In this document: positions 21,121-31,010 of the stretch, one piece after another
Layout: each line of letters begins with the position of its first letter
How positions within the stretch are numbered: the stretch's first letter is position 1
Assembly: GCA_025093985.1 (NCBI GenBank)
Contig: JACAAK010000023.1
Span: 1-64,000 of the forward strand
DNA: 64,000 bases
Source of the DNA: Calvatia gigantea
Lineage: Eukaryota; Basidiomycota; Agaricomycetes; Agaricales; Lycoperdaceae
Direction of reading: 5' to 3'
Position numbers and translations under genes: made by a program
The notes under the pieces: model-generated
Told to the model about the DNA's origin: nothing
Seen by the model: only the letters and a program-made list of their open reading frames with translations
Database searches by the model: none

Positions 21121-21892
21121 TGGGCTTTCAGTCGGAGGGGTTGGCTGTAACCCAGGTGAGGTGGGCAGCAGCAGGGGCGGCTGGGTCGGAGGGTCTGGGA
21201 GAAAGTTCCACTCTACAAGATTTTGGGATCCCAGCTTGCTCTGAGAGGAGTGCTGGGGTGGAGTTGTTAGTTCAGATCAGATGGATATATTTAGGCTTTG
21301 GTGACCAGAGGAGTTGTTGAGGGGTTGATTTCATATTGTAGGAGGGGGTATAGGGAGTGGTTCCAGTGATGACTTTGGAGAAGAAGACTGGGGGGTCTCG
21401 AGGTTCAGTGTTGCAGGGTGGGTTTCATGTATTTGTTCATTGGGAACTTGATTCAGGTGCAGGGAAGCTGCTTGCCATTCTGATGGAGTAGGTGAGTTTG
21501 TCCCAGGGACTATGGCTGGTTGATTTGGTGGTTGGGAGAATGTAGATGTAGTTGGGTCTGATGAAGATGTCGACCCAAAAGTACTTATTCTGGTCCACAA
21601 TTTGTTAGAGCTCATCTTTGGTAAAGACGGCATTCAGGAGGGTTAATATTGGTTTTTCCAGTAGTTTGTTTATTTGGACATTGGGAAGGATTGGGATGGG
21701 GGTTTCATAGTTTACCAGTGTGGTGGTAAGAGGGTTGGGAGTAGTAGTACAAGGAGAGGTAGGAAGGGATTGAGCTTTTCTTGTTGGAGAGTTGTTTTTT
21801 GTCAAGAGGGATGATACAGAAGAGAGTGAAGGGGATGAGGCTATGATAGCAGCTTTCTTTCCCTTCTTATAGTTTTTCTGGGTAGATGCCAT
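21121..21892 (-). pseudogene. Element F ORF3, N-terminal part of the 3' module
   Basis: Start MASTQKNYKKGKKAAI at 21892, about 60 bases after the pol stop at 21954. Lys-rich start, Ser/Pro/Thr-rich middle, then LEKPILTLLNAVFTKDEL and a frame with DQNKYFWVDIFI. A CAA-to-TAA type stop follows TKDEL. The G copy (37235 leftwards) lacks that stop and reads on through WVNVFIGPDCIYIPP. I do not recognise the family. Confidence 0.65.
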
Positions 21893-21953
21893 TGGTGATT
21901 TAGTTTGCAAGGTGCTGTTGTGGAGTGATGAAGAAGTTTGATAGTTTTCCTGT

Positions 21954-23366
21954 CTATTTATGTCCTTTCTGTTGTTTAGGTGGGACAGTAGTTAGTTGGT
22001 GTTCTTTTTGGTATTTTTGTAACAGTTCTTGAGCATGTAGTGATAGTTGTACTTCATTTTCCCAAGAGTTTTCTTCATGGTCATAACCTTTCCACTTAAT
22101 GTAATATTCCTTTTGTCTGTTTTTAGTTCAGTAGTTTAGAATTCCTTCAATTTCATATTCTTCTTCTCCTTCTATAATATCAGGGAGGGGTGGTTGTAGA
22201 TTTGGTCCATGGATATTATTTTCAGTGTATTTGGAGAGAAGGGTAGCATGGAATACATTGTGAATTTTCCATGTTTCAGGTAGATTAAGTCAGTAGGAGA
22301 GTGGCAATAGGACTTCTTTTATTGTGAATGGTCTGAGGCATTTCAGTGCTATTTTGTTTGATTTAAATGGGAGTTTCAGGTTTCTCCATTCTAGCCACAC
22401 TTGTTGTCCTAGGGTGAAAGGTTTGAATTTAGATTTGATTCTTTGTTCCATGTGTTCCATGGCTAGCTTATGGGCAGTGATGGCTTCTTTTTGTGTGTGA
22501 TCCAGGGATTTTATTCTTTCTTCAGTGGTGGTAAAGTTTGATTTCTCAAGGATCGTGGGTATTCCATGAGGTTTCATTCCATACATGAGTTCAAAAAGTG
22601 TTTGTTTATGGTCAGAATGTGTTCTTGAATTATGGGAGAATTTGAGGATGGAAAGTGTTTCAGACCAGGTAGAGGGGTTTTCTGTGCAGTAGATGGACAG
22701 GTAGACAGATATTTCCTGGTTGAATCGTTTGGTAGTTCCATCAGATTGAGGGTGGTGGGCTGATGAGAATGATTGAGTGATTCCTAAGCATTTCATAAGA
22801 GCTTGGCTGGAGTTTGCTTAGAATCTGGGGTCATGGTTGGAGATTATTTTGTTTGGTAGTCCAAATCTGGCATAGACCTTGTCTATAATTATGTCAGCAA
22901 TTCCTTTGGCAGTGATTTCTTTTGTACAGGGAGTGAGAATTACCCCCTTTGTAAGTCCATGGTCCACTATGGACAGAATTGCATCAAATCCATGGGATTT
23001 TGGTAAGTCCATTAATAGATCCATTGCAATGTGTGCAAATGGTCTAGTAGAGTTCAGTGGTGGGATTGGTTGTAATGGTGGATGAGCAGGGTTCTGATTA
23101 ATCTTGAATTGTTGGCAAGTGCTGCATTCTTGGATGTAATTTTGTACAAAGGTACTCATTTCTGGCCAGTATACTTCTGCTTTGGCCATTCAGTAGGTTT
23201 CTTGTTCTCCAGGGTGTCTGGCAGAGGGGTGATCATGGTATCATTGGATAATACATTGGCAGAGTTCCACATCTTCTGGGATAATGATTCTTTCTTCAAA
23301 TGTCATAAGTTGTCCTAGTGACATGGGAATAATTCTGTATTTTGGGTTGACTGCTTCTAGTGATTC
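21954..23366 (-). pseudogene. Element F pol, integrase and chromodomain part
   Basis: Left of the P insertion. Zinc-binding region near 23130-23110 (ECSTCQQFK), core AHIAMDLLMDLPKSHGFDAIL, HHPQSDGTTKRFNQE, then C-terminal FTLGQQVWLEWRNLKL. A chromodomain follows at about 22180-22000 ([26 protein letters not shown]). Pol ends at TAG 21954-21956. The catalytic second Asp lies in a segment reading SNHDPRF. Stops and changes make it inactive. The integrase inserts the cDNA; the chromodomain may target heterochromatin. Confidence 0.88.
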
Positions 23367-23913
23367 TGTCATGACCCGCGCACGTTCGCCTGCTCTCACC
23401 CGCTTCCCCCGCTCATAGTCATCATTACCTTAGTCCAGCTGCATTGGGTTACTCTTCATTCTTTCTGTCAGTCGGTCTGATATCCTGTTTTCTATATTAA
23501 TCTCTATCCCCTTCAACTTCTCCACTATCGCCTTATAGTTAAAACTTGATTCTGGTGTCTTGTTAGGCAGCCGCCCTTGGTGGCCATCCATTCTTCATTC
23601 ACCATTACTTTCGTACTTCCCACTTTCAGACTAGTATATAAACCTAGTCCCCACACTTGTAAATCCTTAGTCTGATTATCGACCACGATTATGCCCTCTG
23701 ATTCTGTTCCTCTCTGTCTCTGTTCCTCCGACCCTCTGACTCCACTCCCTCCTGAAATATGGACTTCAACAACAGCAGGAAGGCGCAACACATATGTTGA
23801 AGCTGCTGAGTCCAAATCTTGTACTCGTCCAAATTCATCCGCTCCGTATGTTCTCACCCGATGTCACCTGGCAGCTAACCTTGGCCAATATCCTGTGTAA
23901 CCCAATCGTAACA
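23367..23913 (+). repeat. Element P 5' LTR
   Basis: 547 bp, TGTCATGACC to AATCGTAACA. TATA box TATATAAA at 23635-23642; 34 nt from its start is AGTCTGATTAT (23669-23679), the proposed RNA 5' end, complementary to the primer site at 23916-23926. Confidence 0.94.
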
Positions 23914-23915
23914 GT

Positions 23916-23926
23916 ATAATCAGACT
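23916..23926 (+). promoter_or_regulatory. Chr3 primer site, predicted self-priming
   Basis: ATAATCAGACT lies two bases after the 5' LTR and is the exact 11-nt reverse complement of AGTCTGATTAT at 23669-23679 in the LTR, where transcription should start. Its first bases do not read TGG, so ordinary tRNA 3'-end priming is less likely. Confidence 0.75.
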
Positions 23927-23968
23927 CCACTCCTCTGTCGTTCCTTTGTCCCCTCACCACTGATTACT

Positions 23969-25366
23969 ATGCCTACTATGACCACCAGGTCACAAACCGC
24001 TTCCAAAGCCCAGAAGGTTTCTGTTGCCAGAAGCCGGAAGGCCACCACACCACTTTCCTATGTCACCCCTCAATGCAAAGCTTCTCCTGTAGTAGCACTC
24101 CAAAGAACCCCCGTCGAAGAGATCTTGCAGGAAGGGCCCGATCCTGATCATGAAAATGAGGAGGACTGGTTACCCGACCAAGGTGAGAACCAAAATCAGG
24201 ACCCTTTCAACAAGGGACCCCCAGATCCTGGTGATGGTGATGATGGTGGTGACGATGGTGAAGCCCCTCCTGACAGTAATGCCAGTGATGGTGGTGCCCC
24301 AAATCCACAACACCGAGGATTGACAATGGCGGATGCCATTGCGCTTTTGGCCGACAAGTTAGACGATTGGGCCTGTTCTCAGCTGCCCCAAGTACTCCGA
24401 ACCCCCCGCACCAAGGCCCATGAACCTAACATGTTCAGCAGTGCTAACTCTGAGGAACTCCATCAGTTCCTGTTCCAATGTCAGCTCTACTTTCGCTCCA
24501 ACCCCTCGCTCTTCCCGACTGACAATAATAAGGTGAACTTCACACTCGCCTACTTGACTGATACTGCTCTCCGATGGTTCGAAACAGCTATCAACCAAGA
24601 GAAGACTCTTGGCACTGTCCACCCATGGACCTCTGACTGGGACCTTTTCATCCTAGAGCTGAAAACCAATTTCGGGATTGCAGACCCGCATGGCAAATCC
24701 GCCGAGCTCCTAGACAACCTTTGGATGAAACACTCCGACAAAATCACCAACTACAACGTCGAGTTCGTGCGGCTGTCATCACAGCTCAATTGGAATGACG
24801 AGGTGCTCTGCCACTGATACTACAAAGGGCTCCCAGATCGTCTCCAGGACTCCCTGTCCAGTCGCCCCACTGGTAAGCCCACCACCTTCATCCTGATGCA
24901 GGAGATTACTCTCCTCTTCAATAACCGTTATTGGGAGCATCAGCACAAAAAGACTCGGGCAAAGTCGGCCGCCGAAACAGTGTCCGCTTCTATCAGCAGA
25001 AGGCCTGGCCAGAACCCATCCTCTTCCACCAACAACACCTACAACACCAGCAGCACCAGCAACAAGCCCAACAACACCAGCAACAAGGGCAACAACTCCA
25101 AACCCCCGACATCCACTGCTACCCCCTCTTCCGCCTTGAAGTCCACTTCATCGGCGAAGCCTGATTTGACCGACAAGCTCAGCAAGGATGGCAAGCTAAC
25201 CACCGATGAGTGCAAATGGCACTTGGACAACAACCTCTGTCTGTTCTGTGGAAACGCAGGACACAAGGTGAGTGAGTGCAGGAAGAAAGCTGCCTCAGCC
25301 ATGAAGGCTGTGGCCCGACTCACTGAGGCAGTTGATAGGAACTCTGATAAGAGTTCAGGAAACTAA
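23969..25366 (+). pseudogene. Element P gag
   Basis: Start MPTMTTRSQTASKAQ at 23969, one frame to TAA 25364-25366. Acidic Pro/Asp-rich region (residues about 50-110), capsid block TDTALRWFETAI and FILELKTNFGIADPHGKSAE, typical of retrotransposon Gag; then an Asn/Ser/Thr-rich linker and one zinc knuckle CLFCGNAGHKVSEC (about 25236-25277). A single TGA at 24817 (CGA-to-TGA type) interrupts it. Pol follows in the -1 frame. Confidence 0.92.
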
Positions 25367-25519
25367 GTAGCAGTCCTCGAGACTCTGCACTAGCTGAGGA
25401 CCGTGTTGTACTCACTTGTGCCACAGTGTGTTTCTGACTCAATGCGTCCGCTCTTTCTGATCCCAACTCCTTTCAACTATCTATCTCCTCCTCGCTCATC
25501 CGCTCCCCCTCCAATACCC

Positions 25520-28500
25520 ATTTCAAGGCCCTCATTGATAGTGGCTCTACACACTGCTTCATGGATATTGACTTTATCCGCTCTCATGACCTCCCGACCT
25601 CACCCATTCCTCCTGTTGAGCTCCATTTTTTTGACAGTTCTTCTAGTGCCTTTATTACTGAACTTGTGAAAATCCCTGTTACCTTTGGCTGTGGTGAATC
25701 TATGACTCTGGACTTCTTCGTTACTCGACTCGACTCTTCTTGCTCCGTGGTTCTGGGATACAACTGGCTCACCTGCTATAATCCATTGATTGACTGGGCC
25801 TTGGGCAGTATTACTTTCTGACCACCACAGCTCGAAATTCCTGTCACTCCTTCCTGTGTTGCGACTGCCTCTGCTGTGTCCACACATTCCTTGGTGCTCA
25901 TTTTGGCCGCACCCGCTCCCATAGATCCACAGTCCTCTCTGCCCTCTGGCTCCATGCATCCCCACATTTCCCTGGTGAACGCTGTTGCATTCCTGTGCGC
26001 CATGCGCATTCCTGGTTCAGTTCAATTCAGTCTTAACCTCAACAACCTGTCAATGTCAGCCACTTTGGCTGCCATCAATGAGGAACCTGATGATTGGTCT
26101 AACATCCCCGAAGTATATCATGAGTTTGCCGACATTTTCAGTAAAGCAAAGGCTGACATACTTGCCAAACATAGACCCTATGACTTCCAAATCAATCTGG
26201 AAGAAGGTGGCCAACCTCCTGTTGGTACCATCTACTCTCTGTCCTGGACTGAACTGGAGGCCCTCCATGAATTCATAGAGGAAAACCTTGCCATTGGCTT
26301 TATCCGCCCTTCCAACTCCCCTCATGGAGCTCTGGTCCTTTTTGTCAAGAAGAAGGATGGCTCCCTCCAACTCTGTGTCGACTTCCGAGGTCTCAACTGT
26401 ATCACAAAGAAGGATCACTATCCTCTTCTGCTCATATCTGACTTACTCAACTCTCCATGCAAAGCCTGCATTTACACCAAGATCGACCTCTGCCACACTT
26501 ACCATCTTGTTCGCATTGCAGCTGGTGACAAATGGAAGACGGCCTTTCAGACCCACTACAGCTCGTTCGAATGGCTTGTTATGCCCTTCGGCCTCACTAA
26601 TGCACCTGCTGCTTTCCAGCAGTTCATGAATGACATCTTCAAGGATCTCCTAGATGTTTGCGTTACAGTCTATCTTGACGATATTCTCATCTACTCCGAC
26701 AACCTCAGCAACCACCGCAAGCAGGTTAAGGATGTATTAAAGTGGCTCTGCAAACATGGCCTCTAAGCCCACGTGGATAAGTGTGAGTTCGAATCCAATA
26801 CCATTGAATACCTTGGATATGTCCTCTCCCCCAAAGGTCTCAGAATGTCTGAGGAAAAGGTCAAGATCATCCAGGACTGGCCTGAACCGAAGAAGGTCAA
26901 GGACATACAGTCTTTCCTCGGCTTCACCAACTTCTACCATTGCTTCATCTACAACTACTCTGACATTGTCATCCCACTGACCTGCCTCACCCGAAAGGGC
27001 ATGGTATGGAAGTTCAGCGATGACTGTTGAGAAGCTTTCAGATCATTGAAGGATGCCTTTATCTCAGCACTGGTCCTCACTCACTGGATACCTGATGCTC
27101 AGATTATTGTCGAGACCGACGCATCCGACTACACGCTAGCAGCCATCCTCTCCATCATTGCTGAGGATGGTGAAGTTCACCCCATGGCATTCCACTCCTG
27201 CACCTTCAGTCCAGCTGAGCTGAATTATGATACACTACTTCGAAGGTGCCCCTCTTGTGATCGATGTTGTTACTGATCACAAGAATCTAGAATACTTCTG
27301 TACCACGAAAATCCTCACCCACCGACAAGCCTGCTGGTCCGAGTTCCTCTCCCAGTTCAACCTCATGATTCACTTTCGCCCCGGCCGACTGGGGACAAAA
27401 CCCGATGCTCTTACTAGACGATGGGACGTCTACCCTAAAGGGAGGAATAATGACTATGCTACGGTCAATCCTCACAACTTCAGACCCATCTTTACTCATG
27501 AACAGCTTTCAGCCTCTGTCTGCGCTACATACCTATATGCCCCTTCCCTTCACACAGCCATGATCATTGACCTTGATCAACTCCACTCTGATATCCTCTC
27601 AGCTCTCCCACTTGACCCATCCACAGCCGCTCACATAGCTAAACCAGAAGGACGATGGTCTGTCGACTTAGCTGGTTTTCTCCACCTTGATGACAGGATT
27701 TACGTCCCTGATGCTAACAAGTTATGACTTCGAGTCTTACAGTACAAACATGATCACATCCTCTCTGGCCACTTTGGTTAGAACAAGACTCTTGAACTCG
27801 TCCGCAGAGACTACACTTGGCCCGACATCTGGTCAGCTGTCAAGGACTTCTGTAAGTCATGTGTCACTTGTATGTGATCTAAACCGCAGCACCACAGGCC
27901 ATACGGACTTCTCAAGCAACTCCCCATCCCTGAACAACCCTGGAACTCTATCTCTATGGACTTCATTGAGAAGCTCCCTACCTCCTCTGAGTTTGATACT
28001 ATCCTCATTATTGTCGACAGACTCACCAAACAATCCCTGTTCATTCCTACCCATGACACAATCACATCGGCTGAGTTGGCCCGACTATTCGTCATTCATG
28101 TATTCTCGAAGCATGGTGTTCCCAAATATGTCACGTCCGATCGCAGTTCTGAGTTTGTCTCGCACTTCTTCCAGTCGCTTGGAAAAGTACTGGACATGAA
28201 GTTGCATTTCACTTTGGGTTACCACCCAGAAGGCGATGGACAGACCGAACAGACCAACCAGACCCTCGAGCAATACATTCATGTCTACTGCAATTATCAG
28301 CAGGACAACTGGGCAGAATTACTTCCACTAGCTGAGTTTGCTTACAACAACGCTCCTAGTGCCACGACTGGTGTTTCTCCATTCTTCACTAACAAGGGTT
28401 ATTACCCGAACATCACAGTATACCCCGAGAGAGATTTAGCTTCTAGGTGGGCCCGACAATTCGTTGTTGACCTCGATGAACTCCACAACATGCTAAAGGC

Positions 28501-29035
28501 TGAGATCAAGCTTGCTCAAGGACGTTACCAGACATCTGCTGACGCTCGCCGACTTCCTTCGCCCAACTTCACTATCAGTCAGAAAGTCTTCGTCAAGGCC
28601 AAGTTCTTCCACATGACTCAGCCATCCAAAAAGCTCTCTGAGAAGTATCTCAGTCCTTATGAGATTATAGCACAACCTGGTTCCGTTTCATTCACTCTCA
28701 GACTCCCTGACTCACTTCATGCTGTTCACCCGGTTTTCCATATCTCTATGCTAGAACCTGCCACACCCAACACCTTCAACAGCCACTCTGAGCTGCCTCC
28801 CCCACCTGTCATGGTTGAAGGTGAACCGGAGTACAAAATTGCTCGTGTTGTTGACTCGAAGATCGACTGCCATCGAGCTTGCAAGCTTTTGTACAAAGTT
28901 ATCTGGTTAGATTATGAAGACACTGAAGAAGAGTCTTTCTGGTTACCTGCTACTGAGCTAGCACATGCAGCTGAACTTCTTGCAGACTTTCATTCCTCTT
29001 ATCCTTCTAAGCCTGGACCTTTGAACCCTCTATGA
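25520..29035 (+). pseudogene. Element P pol with C-terminal chromodomain
   Basis: Protease [11 protein letters not shown] near 25540; RT with FVKKKDGSLQLCVDFRGL and catalytic YLDD at about 26680; RNase H start VETDASDYTLAAILS at 27100. Near 27236 about 40 bp are missing where HDKELL-type residues are expected, which shifts the frame. From 27227 the frame continues: [14 protein letters not shown], integrase MDFIEKLPTSSEFDTILIIV, TSDR, YHPEGDGQTEQTNQT, and a chromodomain at about 28830-29010 (EYKIARVVDSK, LYKVIWLDYEDTEEESFWLP). Six or so stops occur (for example 25820, 26766, 27028, 27725). Integrase and chromodomain form a 359-codon open stretch (27956-29035). Confidence 0.93.
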
Positions 29036-29154
29036 TTTTTTCCTTACTTAAATTTCTTTCACACTTCATTTACACAGACAAATCAGTTTATTGCACATTA
29101 TCAACTATCAACAATTATGTAATGTCCAAAATATGAGGAGAAGATGGCCACAGA

Positions 29155-30305
29155 TCACTGGGCAGTTTCACCTGACTCAGCTGCTTCCTCCACTTCTTCC
29201 TCTTTTTCCTCTTCACTCTTGTTTCCATTGTCTTCCCCCATCTCCATTACTACCTCCATTTCCTCCTGGGTTTCACCCAGCATGCGGGCCTCCTCATTGT
29301 CATCCTCGTTGTCATTATCATCGTCAGCCAGTCCCAGGGCATCCATCACCTGCTGAACCATCAGTCCAATGCTGCACTGATACCCGCCATTCTTGATGAC
29401 TGCAGCCTCAACATTCCTCCTGAGCTCATTCGCCCGCTCCAGCCGCAGCAACTGCTCCTCTCCAATCTCAATCAGCCTATCCATCCTCACCCCCTGATCC
29501 TCCATAATGGACGTGATCCTCTCCAGGATATCGTTTTGGCAAGTAAGGAGAGCTGCAAGTTGATCATTGCTGACCTGAGATACTTGAGTGGCGACAGTGA
29601 TTGGCCAATGATGGGCAGATGGAAGGCGACAAGCCTTCTTCAACAGCGAACATTCGAGGCACTTTGTGACCTCGCAACTAGAATGGCCATTAACACAATC
29701 ACTGGGAAGCTAAGTGCCACTTACTTTGACATCGACTCCCTAATTGTGCAAGGATTGCCGTTGTCGAGACATCGCTCACACTTATTATGGCCACCCATCT
29801 TGACCTTCTTTCCATTGACTGCAGGTGGCTCATCCTCGCCCGATTCCCTTCAGTCCAGGTCTGGCTTGCCCCCGAAATCTGACTCTTCATCGACGCATCT
29901 CCTTTTCAACAATGGTGGCACCTTCCCAACCCACTCCTTCATGATCCTCCATTGACGTCACTTCTCGGCTGTTATCTTCTTATCTGCTTCATCAGCGGCC
30001 TTACGCTTTCCTTCGCGTCTGCTCGCCCACGCCAACTCCTCATGTTGCTCCTCCTCCCACACTGCTTGTTTCTCACATTCCTTCCTCTCCTACTCCTCTT
30101 GCTCCTCTTGCTCCTTCTTTTCCCGTGCTTCTCATTCCACCTGTTCTTGTCTCTCTTGCTCCTTGTTCTCCTCCAATTCGCACAGCTCGCGTTTGGCCTG
30201 CTGTTCCACCTCCTCCTGCCTTTCCAGTTCAAGTTGCTTGTATTCACACATGGCCTCTAGCTCGGCCCGTTTCTCCACAGCAGTTTTCTTGATAGGGCTG
30301 GACAT
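29155..30305 (-). pseudogene. Antisense intron-containing gene in P, Zn(II)2Cys6-like coiled-coil protein
   Basis: Lies between pol and the 3' LTR, on the strand opposite to the element genes. Exon 1 is 30305-29725 (start MSSPIKKTAVEKRAELEAM), intron 29724-29678 (47 nt; donor GTAAGT, TTAAT-type branch site, acceptor TTCTAG), exon 2 is 29677-29155; total 367 codons plus stop. Exon 1 encodes a long Glu/Lys/Arg-rich coiled coil, then CERCLDNGNPC; splicing joins it to KCLECSLLKKAC. The result is C-x2-C-x6-C, spacer, C-x2-C-x6-C, the Zn(II)2Cys6 pattern. The C-terminus has another helix and an acidic tail. Exon 1 has four in-frame stops (transition type), so this copy is dead. The intron could survive retrotransposition because it is antisense. 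Probably a captured host-type DNA-binding gene. Confidence 0.75.
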
Positions 30306-30467
30306 GGTAGTGGTCGAGGTGGTGGTGGTTAGAGTAAGAGAATGGGACCGTAAAATTTCCAAGGTGACGAAATTTACATGCACCATCAAAAGTCTAATTG
30401 GAGATTCCCACAGTCTGATTTCATGGCCTCGAGGGCTTGGCCCTAATGGGGGGATACTATCATGACC

Positions 30468-31005
30468 CACACACATTTGCCCGCTCTCACCCGCTTCCCC
30501 CACTCGTAGTCATCATTACCTTAGTCCGGCTGCATTGGGTTGCTCTTCATTCATTCTGTCAGTCGGTCTGATATCCTGTTTTCTATATTAATCTCTATCC
30601 CCTTCAACTTCTCCACTATCACCTTATAGTTAAAACTTGATTCTGGTGTCTTGTTAGGTGGCCGCCCTCGGCAGCTGTCCATTCTTTGTTCACCATTACT
30701 TTTGTACTTCCCACTTTTCAGACTAGTATATAAACCTAGTCCCCACACTTGTAAATCCTTAGTCTGATTATCGACCACGATTATGCCCTCTGATTCTGTT
30801 CCTCTCTGTCTCTGTTCCTCCGACCCTCTGACTCCACTCCCTCCTGAAATACGGACTTCAACAACAGCAGGAAGGCGCAACACATATGTTGAAGCCACTG
30901 AGTCCAAATCTTGTACTCATCTGAATTCACCCACTCCGTATGTTCTCACCCAACATCATCTGGCAGCTAACCTCGGCTGATATCCCACATAACCCGATTG
31001 TAACA
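30468..31005 (+). repeat. Element P 3' LTR
   Basis: 538 bp. Starts TATCATGACC (TG to TA change), ends GATTGTAACA. Differences from the 5' LTR are mostly transitions. Confidence 0.94.
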
Positions 31006-31010
31006 GATTC

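Larger units (their letters stand above)
23367..31005 (+). mobile_element. Element P: plus-strand Chr3 chromovirus with an antisense gene
   Basis: 7639 bp, TSD GATTC (23362-23366, 31006-31010). LTRs 23367-23913 (547 bp) and 30468-31005 (538 bp; its first bases are TATC instead of TGTC). Order: LTR, primer site, gag, pol with chromodomain, an antisense intron-containing gene, polypurine tract (AATGGGGGGAT just before 30468), LTR. It is the deepest insertion of the nest. It keeps more GC and longer open frames than the elements around it, which fits a younger age. Confidence 0.95.
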
